From positions 1-58,784 of the forward strand of contig VFYV01000013.1 of NCBI GenBank assembly GCA_016871395.1: a stretch of DNA of 58,784 nucleotides, read 5' to 3'. A program made the translations under genes and the position numbers. The DNA comes from Actinomycetota bacterium. GTDB taxonomy: Bacteria; Actinomycetota; Acidimicrobiia; Acidimicrobiales; Ilumatobacteraceae. This document shows, one piece after another, positions 51,077-58,784 of this stretch (its first letter is position 1; each line of letters opens with the position of its first letter). Under the pieces are notes generated by a model. It had not been told where the DNA came from. It did not search any database and saw only the letters and a program-made list of their open reading frames with translations.

Positions 51077-52890
51077 CCACCACGGAGAACGAGTCCCTCC
51101 CACGCTGGAGCGTCCGCGACGTACACGAATCGCTCGATAGTCGCAGTTTCCGTGACGCACTGGAGTTGATGGTCGCCGATACCACCCGCCTCGAATCGCT
51201 CTTCGACGAACTCGACATCCGCGCGATCCCTCGGGGAATCTCCCCGGTCGTCGACGACCAGACCGGACGACGTCTCGACCACACCATCTCGGAGTTCAAC
51301 GCGCTCGTGGCCCGCACCGAAATTCTGGAGGCTTACGTGTATGCGACCGTCGCCACCGACTCCCGCGACGAAACGGCCCAGGGCCTTTTGTCGGAGATCG
51401 AGGTGATCGGTTCGCGCATCACTCCCCTGCTGGCTCGTTTGGCCGACTTCGTGGGCGACCACGGTGTCGACGCCTTGTGCACGGTCAGCGACGAGGCCCG
51501 CGAACACGCCGGACCACTGAGGCGCCTGGCCGAGCGATCGGCACACCAAATGACCGAGGAACTCGAGGGCCTCTTCGCCGAACTGTCCACCACCGGCGCA
51601 TCGGCTTGGGGACGCCTGCACGCCGACGTCACCAGCCAACTCAGCGTCGAGGTGCATTTACCCGACGGCCCCCGCCAATGTCCCATGCCAGCGGTGCGCG
51701 GGATGGCCACCGACGCCAACTCGGCGGTGCGTCGCGCCGCCTACGAAGCCGAGATGGAGGCCTGGCCCAAGGTAGCCACCGCGTGTGCGGCGGCGATGAA
51801 CGCGATCAAGGGAGAAGCCAACATAGTCAATCGACGACGTACGTGGGACTCACCGTTGGATGCCTCGCTCTACGCGAACTCGGTGTCCCGCGCCACCTTC
51901 GATGCGATGCAGTCGGCCATCGTGGCCGCGCTTCCCGACTTCCGTCGGTGGATGCGCGTCAAGGCGAAACTGCACGGACACGACGGAGCGTTACCGTGGT
52001 GGGATCTGATGGCCCCGCTACCCGTAGCCGACAACGCCATTTCATGGGATGAGTCCGTCACCTTGGTTCGCGACGCTTTCGGCTCCTTCAGCCCGAAGCT
52101 GTCCGGTCTCGTCGATCGCGCCATCGAAGAATCCTGGATGGACGTCCCCCCGCGCGACGGCAAGGTTGGCGGTGCCTTCTGCATGCCCTTCGTCGACGAC
52201 CGCTCGCTGGTGCTGTTGAACTGGAGTGGTTCGGTCGAGTCGGCGCAAACCACCGCCCACGAGCTCGGTCACGCGTATCACAACACGCAACTCGCCGGTC
52301 GCACCCCCCTGCAGAAGCGACTCCCGATGGCGTTGGCGGAGACGGCCAGCATTTTTTGCGAAACCCTGGTGGTGGAGGCCGGTCTGACCCGACTGTCGGG
52401 GGCCGAGCGCTTGGCGCTGCTCGACGTCGATCTTCAAGGGGCGAATCAGGTGGTCGTCGACATCCACAGTCGCTTCCTGTTCGAGACCGAAGTGTTCGCC
52501 CGCCGTCAACGTCGTACTCTCGGCGTGAACGAACTCAACGAGATCATGTTGCAGGCCCAGCATGACGCCTATGGCGACGGTCTGGTTCAGTCCACCGCGC
52601 ATCGGCACATGTGGGTCCTGAAACCCCACTACTACGGGAGCCACTTTTACAACTGGCCCTACACCTATGGTCTGTTGTTCGGGCTCGGACTGTTCGCCCA
52701 ATACCACCGGGATCCCGAGCTTTTTCGTTCGGGCTACGACGACCTGCTGAGTCGCGCCGGCATGAACACCGCCGAGGAACTCGGAGTGGCCTTCGGTATC
52801 GACGTCACGAGCGGTGATTTCTGGACCTCGAGCCTCGATGTTTTGCGCGGGCGGATGTCCGAGTACTCGACGCTGGCCGAAACGCTCTGA
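51073..52890 (+). CDS. pepF: M3 family oligoendopeptidase (PepF-like)
   Basis: 605 residues. Zinc motif HELGHAYH near residue 396, with the third ligand Glu in ALAETASIFCETLV, and C-terminal LWVLKPHYYGSHFYNWPYTYG-like block (HMWVLKPHYY) of oligoendopeptidase F. It degrades cytoplasmic oligopeptides. It is translationally coupled to mshD, which has no obvious functional link. Confidence 0.94.
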   Translation: MTTTENESLPRWSVRDVHESLDSRSFRDALELMVADTTRLESLFDELDIRAIPRGISPVVDDQTGRRLDHTISEFNALVARTEILEAYVYATVATDSRDETAQGLLSEIEVIGSRITPLLARLADFVGDHGVDALCTVSDEAREHAGPLRRLAERSAHQMTEELEGLFAELSTTGASAWGRLHADVTSQLSVEVHLPDGPRQCPMPAVRGMATDANSAVRRAAYEAEMEAWPKVATACAAAMNAIKGEANIVNRRRTWDSPLDASLYANSVSRATFDAMQSAIVAALPDFRRWMRVKAKLHGHDGALPWWDLMAPLPVADNAISWDESVTLVRDAFGSFSPKLSGLVDRAIEESWMDVPPRDGKVGGAFCMPFVDDRSLVLLNWSGSVESAQTTAHELGHAYHNTQLAGRTPLQKRLPMALAETASIFCETLVVEAGLTRLSGAERLALLDVDLQGANQVVVDIHSRFLFETEVFARRQRRTLGVNELNEIMLQAQHDAYGDGLVQSTAHRHMWVLKPHYYGSHFYNWPYTYGLLFGLGLFAQYHRDPELFRSGYDDLLSRAGMNTAEELGVAFGIDVTSGDFWTSSLDVLRGRMSEYSTLAETL

Positions 52891-52918
52891 GCGTGCGTCC
52901 GACTGTCAGGCTGTGGCC

Positions 52919-53980
52919 ATGATCCCCCGCTACGGAGCCTCCCGCGCCGATGTGGACCAACTCCTGGTCGGTGAGCCGCGCTACCGAGCGGAGCAGGTCT
53001 GGCGGGGCCTCTACACCGAACTCTGCGACCCCGCCAACATGTCCGCCGTTCCCAAGGCGCTGCGATCGCGACTGGATGTCGAACTCGTCCCCTCGTTGAG
53101 TGCGATTTCCGAGTTCTCCTCTGACAAGGGCAGCACCATCAAGTTTCTCTGGGAACTCGACGGTGGTGGTCGTATCGAAACGGTGCTGATGCTGTACCCC
53201 GAGCGCGCGACCGTGTGCGTCAGCACGCAAGCCGGTTGCGCCATGGCGTGCGGGTTCTGCGCCACCGGTCAGGCCGGATTCACGCGCCATCTCACACCCG
53301 GCGAGATCGTCGAGCAGGTGGTTCGCGCCGCCCAACGCGCGAAGGCGATGGGTCGACGGGTCAGCAACGTCGTCTACATGGGTATGGGCGAGCCGCTGGC
53401 GAACGAGGAGCCGGTGTGGCAGTCGTTGTTGCGCATTCATGACGACATCGGTATCTCGGCTCGGCATCTGACCGTGTCCACGGTGGGCATCGTGCCCGGC
53501 ATCAAGCGGCTCGCGGCGCGCCCGCTTCCCGTCAGCCTCGCCGTCAGCCTGCACGCCGCCAACGACGAGCTGCGTGACTCGCTCGTGCCGGTCAATCGCC
53601 GCTATCCCCTCGACGTTCTGATGGAAGCCTGTGGCGAGTACCTGGAAGCCAAAGGGCGTCGTCTCAGTTTCGAATGGGCGCTCATCGCCGACGTGAACGA
53701 TCGCCCTTCCGATGCCATCGAGTTGGCCGGTTTGTGCCGACGATTCCGCGTGCCGGCTCACGTCAACCTGATCCCCCTCAACCCAACTCCGGGTTATTCG
53801 GTGCGTGGTTCGGCGAAATCCCGCGTGTACGCGTTCGCGGACCAGTTGATCGAATTGGGGGTCAACGCCACCGTCCGTCGCAACCGTGGAACCGACATCG
53901 CCGCGGCCTGCGGGCAGTTGGCGGCCGGCCAGCCGGTGAAACTGGGTCCGAAGTCGCTCGGTGGCGCTTACGAGGACTGA
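52919..53980 (+). CDS. rlmN: Dual-specificity rRNA/tRNA adenine C2-methyltransferase
   Basis: 353 residues from ATG 52919. Radical SAM Cys107, Cys111 and Cys114 (CAMACGFC), MGMGEPLAN, STVGIVPGI and the C-terminal catalytic Cys region RNRGTDIAAACGQL. Methylates A2503 of 23S rRNA and A37 of some tRNAs. A CAGGCT hexamer 6 nt upstream may be a weak leaderless -10; a longer frame overlaps pepF. Ends 13 bp inside the convergent DUF6285 gene. Confidence 0.95.
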   Translation: MIPRYGASRADVDQLLVGEPRYRAEQVWRGLYTELCDPANMSAVPKALRSRLDVELVPSLSAISEFSSDKGSTIKFLWELDGGGRIETVLMLYPERATVCVSTQAGCAMACGFCATGQAGFTRHLTPGEIVEQVVRAAQRAKAMGRRVSNVVYMGMGEPLANEEPVWQSLLRIHDDIGISARHLTVSTVGIVPGIKRLAARPLPVSLAVSLHAANDELRDSLVPVNRRYPLDVLMEACGEYLEAKGRRLSFEWALIADVNDRPSDAIELAGLCRRFRVPAHVNLIPLNPTPGYSVRGSAKSRVYAFADQLIELGVNATVRRNRGTDIAAACGQLAAGQPVKLGPKSLGGAYED

Positions 53981-54336
53981 TCGTCGGGCCGCATGTAGGT
54001 GGGGTTGGCCACTGCCAACTTGTCCACCACCGCGGAACGCACCGCCGACACGACGGCCTCGATTCGGTCATCGAACACCCCGGCACGAATGCCGGCCGCG
54101 AGCTCAGCGTCTGATGCCAACCCGAGTTCGGCCAAGCGCGCGGCATGATCGATCGTCTGCCGCGCACCAACCGTCAACTCGCGTTCGACCATGGCCAGCA
54201 CATTGATGGCGACGCGCGAGTGGAACTGCACCCGACCGGTGGTCGAGGTCAACACATCGCTCTGTAGCCACTCCCGCACCGATTCCACCAATTGGGCGGC
54301 CGTCGGGACGTCGTGGGGCGACTGCTCGTTGGTCAC
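53968..54336 (-). CDS. DUF6285-like helical protein
   Basis: 122 residues from GTG 54336, which overlaps the stop of the upstream phosphotransferase (GTGA). Mostly helical: PTAAQLVESVREWLQ, TTGRVQFHSRVAINVLAMVEREL, SDAELAAGIRAGVFDD, VVDKLAVANPTYM. Such proteins are usually encoded immediately after APH-type phosphotransferases related to ACAD10/11 kinase domains. A longer open frame into the phosphotransferase gene is rejected. Confidence 0.75.
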   Translation of the reverse strand: MTNEQSPHDVPTAAQLVESVREWLQSDVLTSTTGRVQFHSRVAINVLAMVERELTVGARQTIDHAARLAELGLASDAELAAGIRAGVFDDRIEAVVSAVRSAVVDKLAVANPTYMRPDDQSS

Positions 54337-55313
54337 GACACCCCCAGCGACGACCAGCGTCCTTCGAGGGCCAGCATGATGTCGTACTCGTTCTCGCACA
54401 CGCGGCGTCCAATGGCCGCCAATTCGTGACTGCGAGAAAATCCCAGCAGATGCGCGCTGGCCTGCAACATGCACATGATCCCCCACTTCAAGGTTCCGAG
54501 CACCTCCCACCATCGCAGTGCATCGGGGTCGGCGGGCGACCCGGTGGCGGCTCGGTAACCGGACAGGAGCGCGTCGTACGTGCCCAACCCGGCGACCGGT
54601 AGTTCGGACCCGAATCGCCAGGCGCGCACACAGAGCCACCCGAGATCTTCCATCGGGTCGCCGATGTGGGCCAATTCCCAATCGAGAACCGCGCGCAGAC
54701 CCTCAGGGCCCACCATCACGTTGCCCAACCGGAAGTCCCCGTGCACCACGGCCCGTCGCGCGCTGGAGGGACGGTTGCGGTCGAGCCACCGAAAGGCCAA
54801 TTCGAAAGCGGGATGGGATTGATCCAACTGGGCGTCGAGATCGTCGAGGCTCTGGCGGTACTGGGCCACCTGATCGTTGGTGGGCAGACCCGCAACGTCG
54901 TCGATCGGAATCGAATGCACCGCTGCCAATGCCGTGGCGAATTGGCCGACGAGCGAACGACGAGCCGTCGAATAGACGTCGTCGCGCAGAATCTTGCGAG
55001 CGATCGTTTCTCCGTCGACCCAGGACTGGATCATGTATCGGGCACCCTCGTCGAAGCGCCCGCTGGCGATCAATCGTGGCACCGGTACTCCTGCAGTGTC
55101 GGCGGCCCGCAGAACGGAAGCCTCGACCTCCATGTCTCGGGTGTCGCCCGACCGCTGACGCTGAATGATCAGCGCCTCACCGTCGGCCTCGAATCGCCAC
55201 GTCTCGCGCGACGCTCCACCACTCAGTCGGCTGAGACCCTCAACGTTGCGCCCACCGAGCGCTGTCGAGATCGCCGCGGCGAAGTCGTCGGTCGATTCGC
55301 GGGGCGAGGACAT
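54333..55313 (-). CDS. Phosphotransferase of the APH/ACAD10-11 kinase type
   Basis: 326 residues. Kinase-like fold with the nucleotide Lys region (EALIIQRQR), Brenner motif VVHGDFRLGNVM (catalytic Asp) and LDWELAHIGDP (metal Asp). Bacterial and human ACAD10/11 kinase domains phosphorylate 4-hydroxyacyl-CoAs for degradation, so a role with acyl-CoA dehydrogenases is plausible. The companion DUF6285 follows with a 4-bp overlap. Confidence 0.88.
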   Translation of the reverse strand: MSSPRESTDDFAAAISTALGGRNVEGLSRLSGGASRETWRFEADGEALIIQRQRSGDTRDMEVEASVLRAADTAGVPVPRLIASGRFDEGARYMIQSWVDGETIARKILRDDVYSTARRSLVGQFATALAAVHSIPIDDVAGLPTNDQVAQYRQSLDDLDAQLDQSHPAFELAFRWLDRNRPSSARRAVVHGDFRLGNVMVGPEGLRAVLDWELAHIGDPMEDLGWLCVRAWRFGSELPVAGLGTYDALLSGYRAATGSPADPDALRWWEVLGTLKWGIMCMLQASAHLLGFSRSHELAAIGRRVCENEYDIMLALEGRWSSLGVS

Positions 55314-55334
55314 TTCCTTATCTTGCCTCGTTCC

Positions 55335-56504
55335 TCAACAGGCGGCACGAACCGACGGGTAAGGGTTCACCGGACTGCCACCGCCGGGATGCACCTCGAA
55401 GTGAAGGTGAGGGTTACCCGAGGCGTTGCCCGTGTCCCCGACGTACCCGATGGTGTCGCCCTGGTCCACCGAGCGCTCTCCGCCTTCGTAGGCGCTCAGG
55501 TGCGCGTAGAAGTAGGTGTTGCCATTGTTCGCTCGTAGCAGAATCGAATTGCCGGCGATGCCCCGACTACTGATGATCCGAAGCGTGCCCGAAGCGACCG
55601 CCACCAAAGGCGTGCCCATCGCCGACATCATGTCGACACCCTTGTGGCGACGTCCGCCGCTGCGTGGAGCACCCCACGTGTCCCCGAACCCGGTCGACCC
55701 GGCCACGGGGCAGATGATGTTCCCGTCGACGTACACACCGTTGTCGAGAAAGCCCGAGGTACCCGATCGACGACTGCCCGTGTTCCCCGCGCCAGTGTTC
55801 ACGATGCGACCCACCGCGCCACCCGCCTGGGCCAAGGCTTCGGCCTGGGCCTCGATGCGAGCGGCCTCGAGGATTTTTCGCACCTTCTCGTCCTTCAAAC
55901 GCTGGGCTTCCACTTTCCTCAATCGCTCGACTTCGGCCAAGGCCTTGGCTTGGGCGTCCCCGAAATCCTCGATGGCTTGCCTTTGCCGTTCCCTGGCTCG
56001 CTCCAACGAGCGTTTCTTGTCGGCGAGTTCTCTGCTGAGTGCGTCGTACTCGTCGATTGTGGACTGCGAGGTGTCGCTCAAGATCTCGATGAGAACATCG
56101 GCTTGCGCCTGCGCCGACGGGCCGTCGAGACCACTCAGCAGAGGGATTCCGCCCCTTCTCCCGCTGACGAAGCGTTGCACCGCCACCTCTTCGACCCCGG
56201 TCTGAAGGGATCCGGCACGAGCCTGAAGATCGGCCAATTCGATCTCCGTATTGGCCACTTCGATGGTCAGGGCATCGAGGGCCGATTCAGCGGCGAAGGC
56301 GGCGTCGGCCGCCGCGTTGGCACGCTCACGGGCCGCCTGAATCTCGGCGGCGGCCTTTTGAGCCGCGGCATCGGAGGAGTCCGCCGGAGCGGCCAAACCA
56401 GCTGCGGGCAATCCCACCACCAGCCCCGACGCGAGAATCGCGGCGGTCACCGCAACACCGAGTGTCCGAAAACCCGAACGGGCGGTGTTGGGTCGGACAA
56501 CCAT
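55335..56504 (-). CDS. Secreted M23 family murein endopeptidase with coiled-coil
   Basis: 389 residues. A signal peptide (about 1-39, ending GLAAPA), a long coiled coil (about 45-225, rich in ERxxAAxxA heptads) and a C-terminal M23 domain with zinc ligands in HKGVDMM and HLHFEVHPGG. The layout is that of EnvC/NlpD-like or actinobacterial peptidases that cut or regulate cutting of septal peptidoglycan. The zinc ligands are complete, so it is likely an active enzyme. Confidence 0.92.
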   Translation of the reverse strand: MVVRPNTARSGFRTLGVAVTAAILASGLVVGLPAAGLAAPADSSDAAAQKAAAEIQAARERANAAADAAFAAESALDALTIEVANTEIELADLQARAGSLQTGVEEVAVQRFVSGRRGGIPLLSGLDGPSAQAQADVLIEILSDTSQSTIDEYDALSRELADKKRSLERARERQRQAIEDFGDAQAKALAEVERLRKVEAQRLKDEKVRKILEAARIEAQAEALAQAGGAVGRIVNTGAGNTGSRRSGTSGFLDNGVYVDGNIICPVAGSTGFGDTWGAPRSGGRRHKGVDMMSAMGTPLVAVASGTLRIISSRGIAGNSILLRANNGNTYFYAHLSAYEGGERSVDQGDTIGYVGDTGNASGNPHLHFEVHPGGGSPVNPYPSVRAAC

Positions 56505-56621
56505 GACATCGTCAGGGTACCGGACATTTCATTTCTGTTACGGTCACGTCCCGGGACGAACAGGGCCACTATTTCGTACTGCTGACCTGCGACGACCCCA
56601 GAGCACCGCTCTCGGTGGACC

Positions 56622-56627
56622 TACCCT
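56622..56627 (+). promoter_or_regulatory. TACCCT leaderless -10 element
   Basis: TACCCT ends 6 nt before GTG 56634 of the ABC ATPase. Confidence 0.55.
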
Positions 56628-56633
56628 TGAACA

Positions 56634-57422
56634 GTGGTTGCCAGTCTGACGCTGTCGGGAATCACCCTCTCTCGCAACGGGACGACAATTCTGGACAGAG
56701 TCGACTTGACGGTCCACAGGGACGAACGGTGGTTGGTTTTGGGAGCCAACGGTTCGGGCAAGACCTCTCTGGTGCGTATCGCGGCCCTGTACGAGCACCC
56801 CAGTCAGGGCACCGTCTCGGTTCTGGGTGAAACCCTGGGTGGCACCGATGTGCGCTCTTTGCGCCGTCGGGTCGGATATGTCTCGGCGTCTTTCGCCAAC
56901 GAGATTCGTGGAACCCTGTCGGCCCACGACGTGGTGATGACGGCTCGCAACGCCGCCCTGGAACCATGGTGGCATCAGTACGACGACACCGATCGCGCAC
57001 GCGCCCGGCAATGTCTCGACACCATGGGCGTGGGACACCTGTCCGAGCGAGCCTTTTCGTCCTTGTCCTCCGGTGAGCAACAGCGTGTGCTTCTGGCACG
57101 ATCCATCGTGAACGACCCCGAGGTCGTTCTGCTGGACGAACCAGGCGCTCGTTTGGACCTGGGCGGACGCGAGCAACTGGCGAGCGCTCTGGGCGAAATG
57201 ACCACCAAGCGTGATGGTGCACCGCTGGTGTTGGTCACCCATCATGTGGACGAGATTCCCCGCGGTATGACGCACGTGATGTTCCTCGTTCGGGGTCGTG
57301 CGATGAGCAGTGGGACCATCGACGACGAGTTCACCGCCGACAACCTCTCGGAGTGCTTCGGCGTGAAACTGCGACTCGAGCGACGCGAGAACGGGCGATT
57401 TTCCGCCTGGTCAGCGAGTTGA
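56634..57422 (+). CDS. ABC transporter ATP-binding protein
   Basis: 262 residues. Walker A GANGSGKT at 37-44, signature LSSGE at 144-148, Walker B VVLLDEP ending at 170 and the switch His in VTHHVDE. The order and spacing are complete. No permease gene is adjacent, so the partner and substrate are unknown; stand-alone ATPases of this size resemble the iron-siderophore or ModF-like group. Its end overlaps the convergent SRPBCC gene by 12 bp. Confidence 0.9.
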   Translation: MVASLTLSGITLSRNGTTILDRVDLTVHRDERWLVLGANGSGKTSLVRIAALYEHPSQGTVSVLGETLGGTDVRSLRRRVGYVSASFANEIRGTLSAHDVVMTARNAALEPWWHQYDDTDRARARQCLDTMGVGHLSERAFSSLSSGEQQRVLLARSIVNDPEVVLLDEPGARLDLGGREQLASALGEMTTKRDGAPLVLVTHHVDEIPRGMTHVMFLVRGRAMSSGTIDDEFTADNLSECFGVKLRLERRENGRFSAWSAS

Positions 57423-57842
57423 GATCAACACCAACAAACGCTCCTTGCTGCGCTCGACCTCGTCACGCAGAACACGTTCGATGACCGACGACCACAAGCG
57501 ACCCTCGTACTGAAGCCGTACCGTCAAGTGGGTGCTGGTCGTACCGACGAGGCGAGCGTCGAGGATCCAGGTTCCGTGGGAGCCAGTCTCCTTCTCTCGG
57601 CGTTCGAAGCGAACGTGAGTCGGTGATTCCTCGACGGTGCGCACCATACGCAATCGCTTGGATCGGGCGAACGGACCGACCTTGGCCCGTAGTTCCACCG
57701 ACCACGCCGGTTCGGGTGAAGCGCCCTCCAAGGTTGCCGCGTGCACCAATCCCATCCAGCGCGGGTAGACGCTCAAATCGTTGACGAGATTCATCACCTC
57801 TGCGGGCTGACAAGGCAGCTCCATATCGATGACGACATCCAT
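57411..57842 (-). CDS. SRPBCC (polyketide cyclase/START-like) protein
   Basis: 143 residues of the helix-grip fold: MDVVIDMELPCQPAEVMNLVNDLSVYPRWMG..., beta strands, and a long C-terminal helix (VIERVLRDEVERSKERL). Binds a hydrophobic ligand in related proteins; no specific function. Eleven bp downstream of the DUF3499-like gene, so co-transcription is likely. Confidence 0.85.
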   Translation of the reverse strand: MDVVIDMELPCQPAEVMNLVNDLSVYPRWMGLVHAATLEGASPEPAWSVELRAKVGPFARSKRLRMVRTVEESPTHVRFERREKETGSHGTWILDARLVGTTSTHLTVRLQYEGRLWSSVIERVLRDEVERSKERLLVLISTR

Positions 57843-57853
57843 GGCAATCGCCC

Positions 57854-58540
57854 TCAGGCGTGCTCAGACTCGATGTCGGTCGGCCGCAACAACTCCGCCG
57901 TGGGGTCGAAACGACCCGAGAGCCTCGGCCGCAAAGCGTCACGCAACATGGAGCCGGAGACGTCACGAGGAAAATCCTCATCAGGATCGAACGTCTTGGT
58001 CGAGCGCGACGTTGGGGCCGTTCCATCCTGACCGATGAGACGTTCGGTCGAATCGTCCCGACGTTCCTCGACGCCAGTTGGTTCGGGCGCGTGCGACATG
58101 ACCGCCTCGGTTTCGACCGGCGACGTCGGCGGCGAAACAGCAGGAGCACTCTCATCCGGATCGGCGAACAATCGGGGTCGTGGCAAGTTGTTGGCCTTCG
58201 AACGGCGAGTGGTCGGCGGATCTGCCTTGACTTTCTTGGGAGCCTTGCGTTCGACGTCGGGGACGACCGACAACCCGGCACGATCACGCGGTTTGAAAAG
58301 ACGCGGAATCGATTCACGACGATCGTCCAAAGTCCATCCACGAGGCGGACCAAGCAGGGCACCATGACGAGCGCACACCACCCCGCGCACATCAGCAGGG
58401 GCGTCACTCGGGTCGCGTTCGGGAGACCAAGCGTCGAGCCACATCAGACCGAGTGCATTCGCACCAGAAGCGGTCGTCCCGTACCCGTAAATGACCGCAC
58501 TCGGTGCGCCACATCCGGGTCGTTCACAGGTGCGCCGCAT
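57854..58540 (-). CDS. DUF3499-like actinobacterial protein
   Basis: 228 residues from ATG 58540, chosen from TAACTT (58548-58553) 7 nt upstream. The N-terminal domain shows RRTCERPGCGAPSAV and VCARHGALLGPPRGW, the paired Cys and PRGW motifs of DUF3499, probably a zinc site. The C-terminal 120 residues are disordered, charged and proline-rich (SPPTSPVETE, DPDEDFPRD). Function unknown. Confidence 0.8.
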   Translation of the reverse strand: MRRTCERPGCGAPSAVIYGYGTTASGANALGLMWLDAWSPERDPSDAPADVRGVVCARHGALLGPPRGWTLDDRRESIPRLFKPRDRAGLSVVPDVERKAPKKVKADPPTTRRSKANNLPRPRLFADPDESAPAVSPPTSPVETEAVMSHAPEPTGVEERRDDSTERLIGQDGTAPTSRSTKTFDPDEDFPRDVSGSMLRDALRPRLSGRFDPTAELLRPTDIESEHA

Positions 58541-58547
58541 TGCCGTC

Positions 58548-58553
58548 AAGTTA
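58548..58553 (-). promoter_or_regulatory. TAACTT leaderless -10 element
   Basis: Minus-strand TAACTT ends 7 nt before ATG 58540 and decides the DUF3499-like start. Confidence 0.55.
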
Positions 58554-58784
58554 CTCCGCAACGAGGTCCTCGGGGAGCGTCTTGGGGGTTGCGAAGACTG
58601 GCCAGGGATTCCGCGTCTGCGCCTGTACTGACGCTGGTGGCGGTGCTGACCTTCATCGCCAGTCCCTGACCCACCGACCGATCAGGGGACGGGTGTGAAG
58701 CCCCTCTCACGATGTCATCGATCCACCAGAGCGGTGCCTTGCTCGACAGGTTGTCGCGGAGCGAGTACTCGTGCCACTAAAGGA
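58554..58784. other. Right-edge intergenic region
   Basis: No supportable gene. A minus-strand frame (58546-58776) has coding-like third-position GC over its first 25 codons (WHEYSLRDN, PLWWIDDIV) but no start codon in that stretch. A plus-strand frame opening at a GTG near 58692 stays open to the window edge. Either could be part of a neighbouring gene; the window ends before this can be decided. Confidence 0.4.

Overview
The window is high-GC DNA from an actinobacterium, most likely class Acidimicrobiia (an Ilumatobacter-like lineage). This is an inference from gene content: a mycothiol synthase (MshD), an F420-dependent Ddn-type reductase, a DUF3499 protein, the actinobacterial nrdR / LysM-division-inhibitor / lexA neighbourhood, B12-dependent ribonucleotide reductase, and a secreted M15 peptidase with the LDTR...VDVQG-type repeat modules that are common in Acidimicrobiia. 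No rRNA, tRNA, insertion sequence, prophage or CRISPR array is visible. It reads as ordinary chromosome with core genes at high density, many of them overlapping by 4 bp (ATGA/GTGA).

Layout. 1-5.1 kb (+): a glycerol/ether-lipid-like group (end of an unknown CDS, FAD alkyl-DHAP-synthase-like enzyme, small membrane protein, glycerol kinase), then two ferritin-like proteins (one cytosolic, one Tat lipoprotein). 5.1-5.5 kb: RNase P RNA. 5.5-17.6 kb: mixed metabolic and surface genes (cytochrome P450, thymidine kinase, EEP-family hydrolase, M15 peptidase, VWA protein, SDR, alanine dehydrogenase, acyl-CoA dehydrogenase, ArfB-like release factor, Ddn-like reductase, patatin-like lipase). 17.6-25.2 kb: nrdJ, a molybdopterin oxidoreductase, nrdR, a LysM membrane protein and lexA, joined by DNA-damage and dNTP regulation. 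25.2-39.0 kb (-): a long core cluster: dapC, hflX, dapF, miaA, miaB, sigma-70 factor, dnaG, terC, AIM24, ppdK. 39-45 kb: M50 protease; ygfZ-trpE-hisI-groES-like; hydrolase; aldo/keto reductase. 45.1-48.9 kb (-): histidine operon hisC-hisB-hisH-hisA-hisF. 48.9-58.8 kb: Nth with a lysine-rich tail, MshD, PepF, RlmN, an APH/DUF6285 pair, M23 peptidase, an ABC ATPase, SRPBCC, DUF3499.

How the genes work together. LexA with the divergent LysM protein resembles the SOS regulator/division-checkpoint pair of mycobacteria (lexA/chiZ) and Bacillus (lexA/yneA). The intergenic region holds four good and one degenerate LexA-type palindrome, two of them lying on the -35 and -10 of a strong lexA promoter. 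NrdR next door probably controls nrdJ, whose upstream region carries palindromes of the NrdR-box type. dapC and dapF belong to lysine/peptidoglycan precursor synthesis; dnaG and the sigma factor form a macromolecular-synthesis unit.

The most striking genome-wide signal is transcriptional. At least 21 genes have a TANNNT -10 hexamer ending 6-8 nt before the start codon, the signature of leaderless mRNAs. It fixes many start codons that are ambiguous from reading frames alone. In one place (43310-43319) the hexamer is a 10-bp palindrome that appears to drive two leaderless genes in opposite directions.
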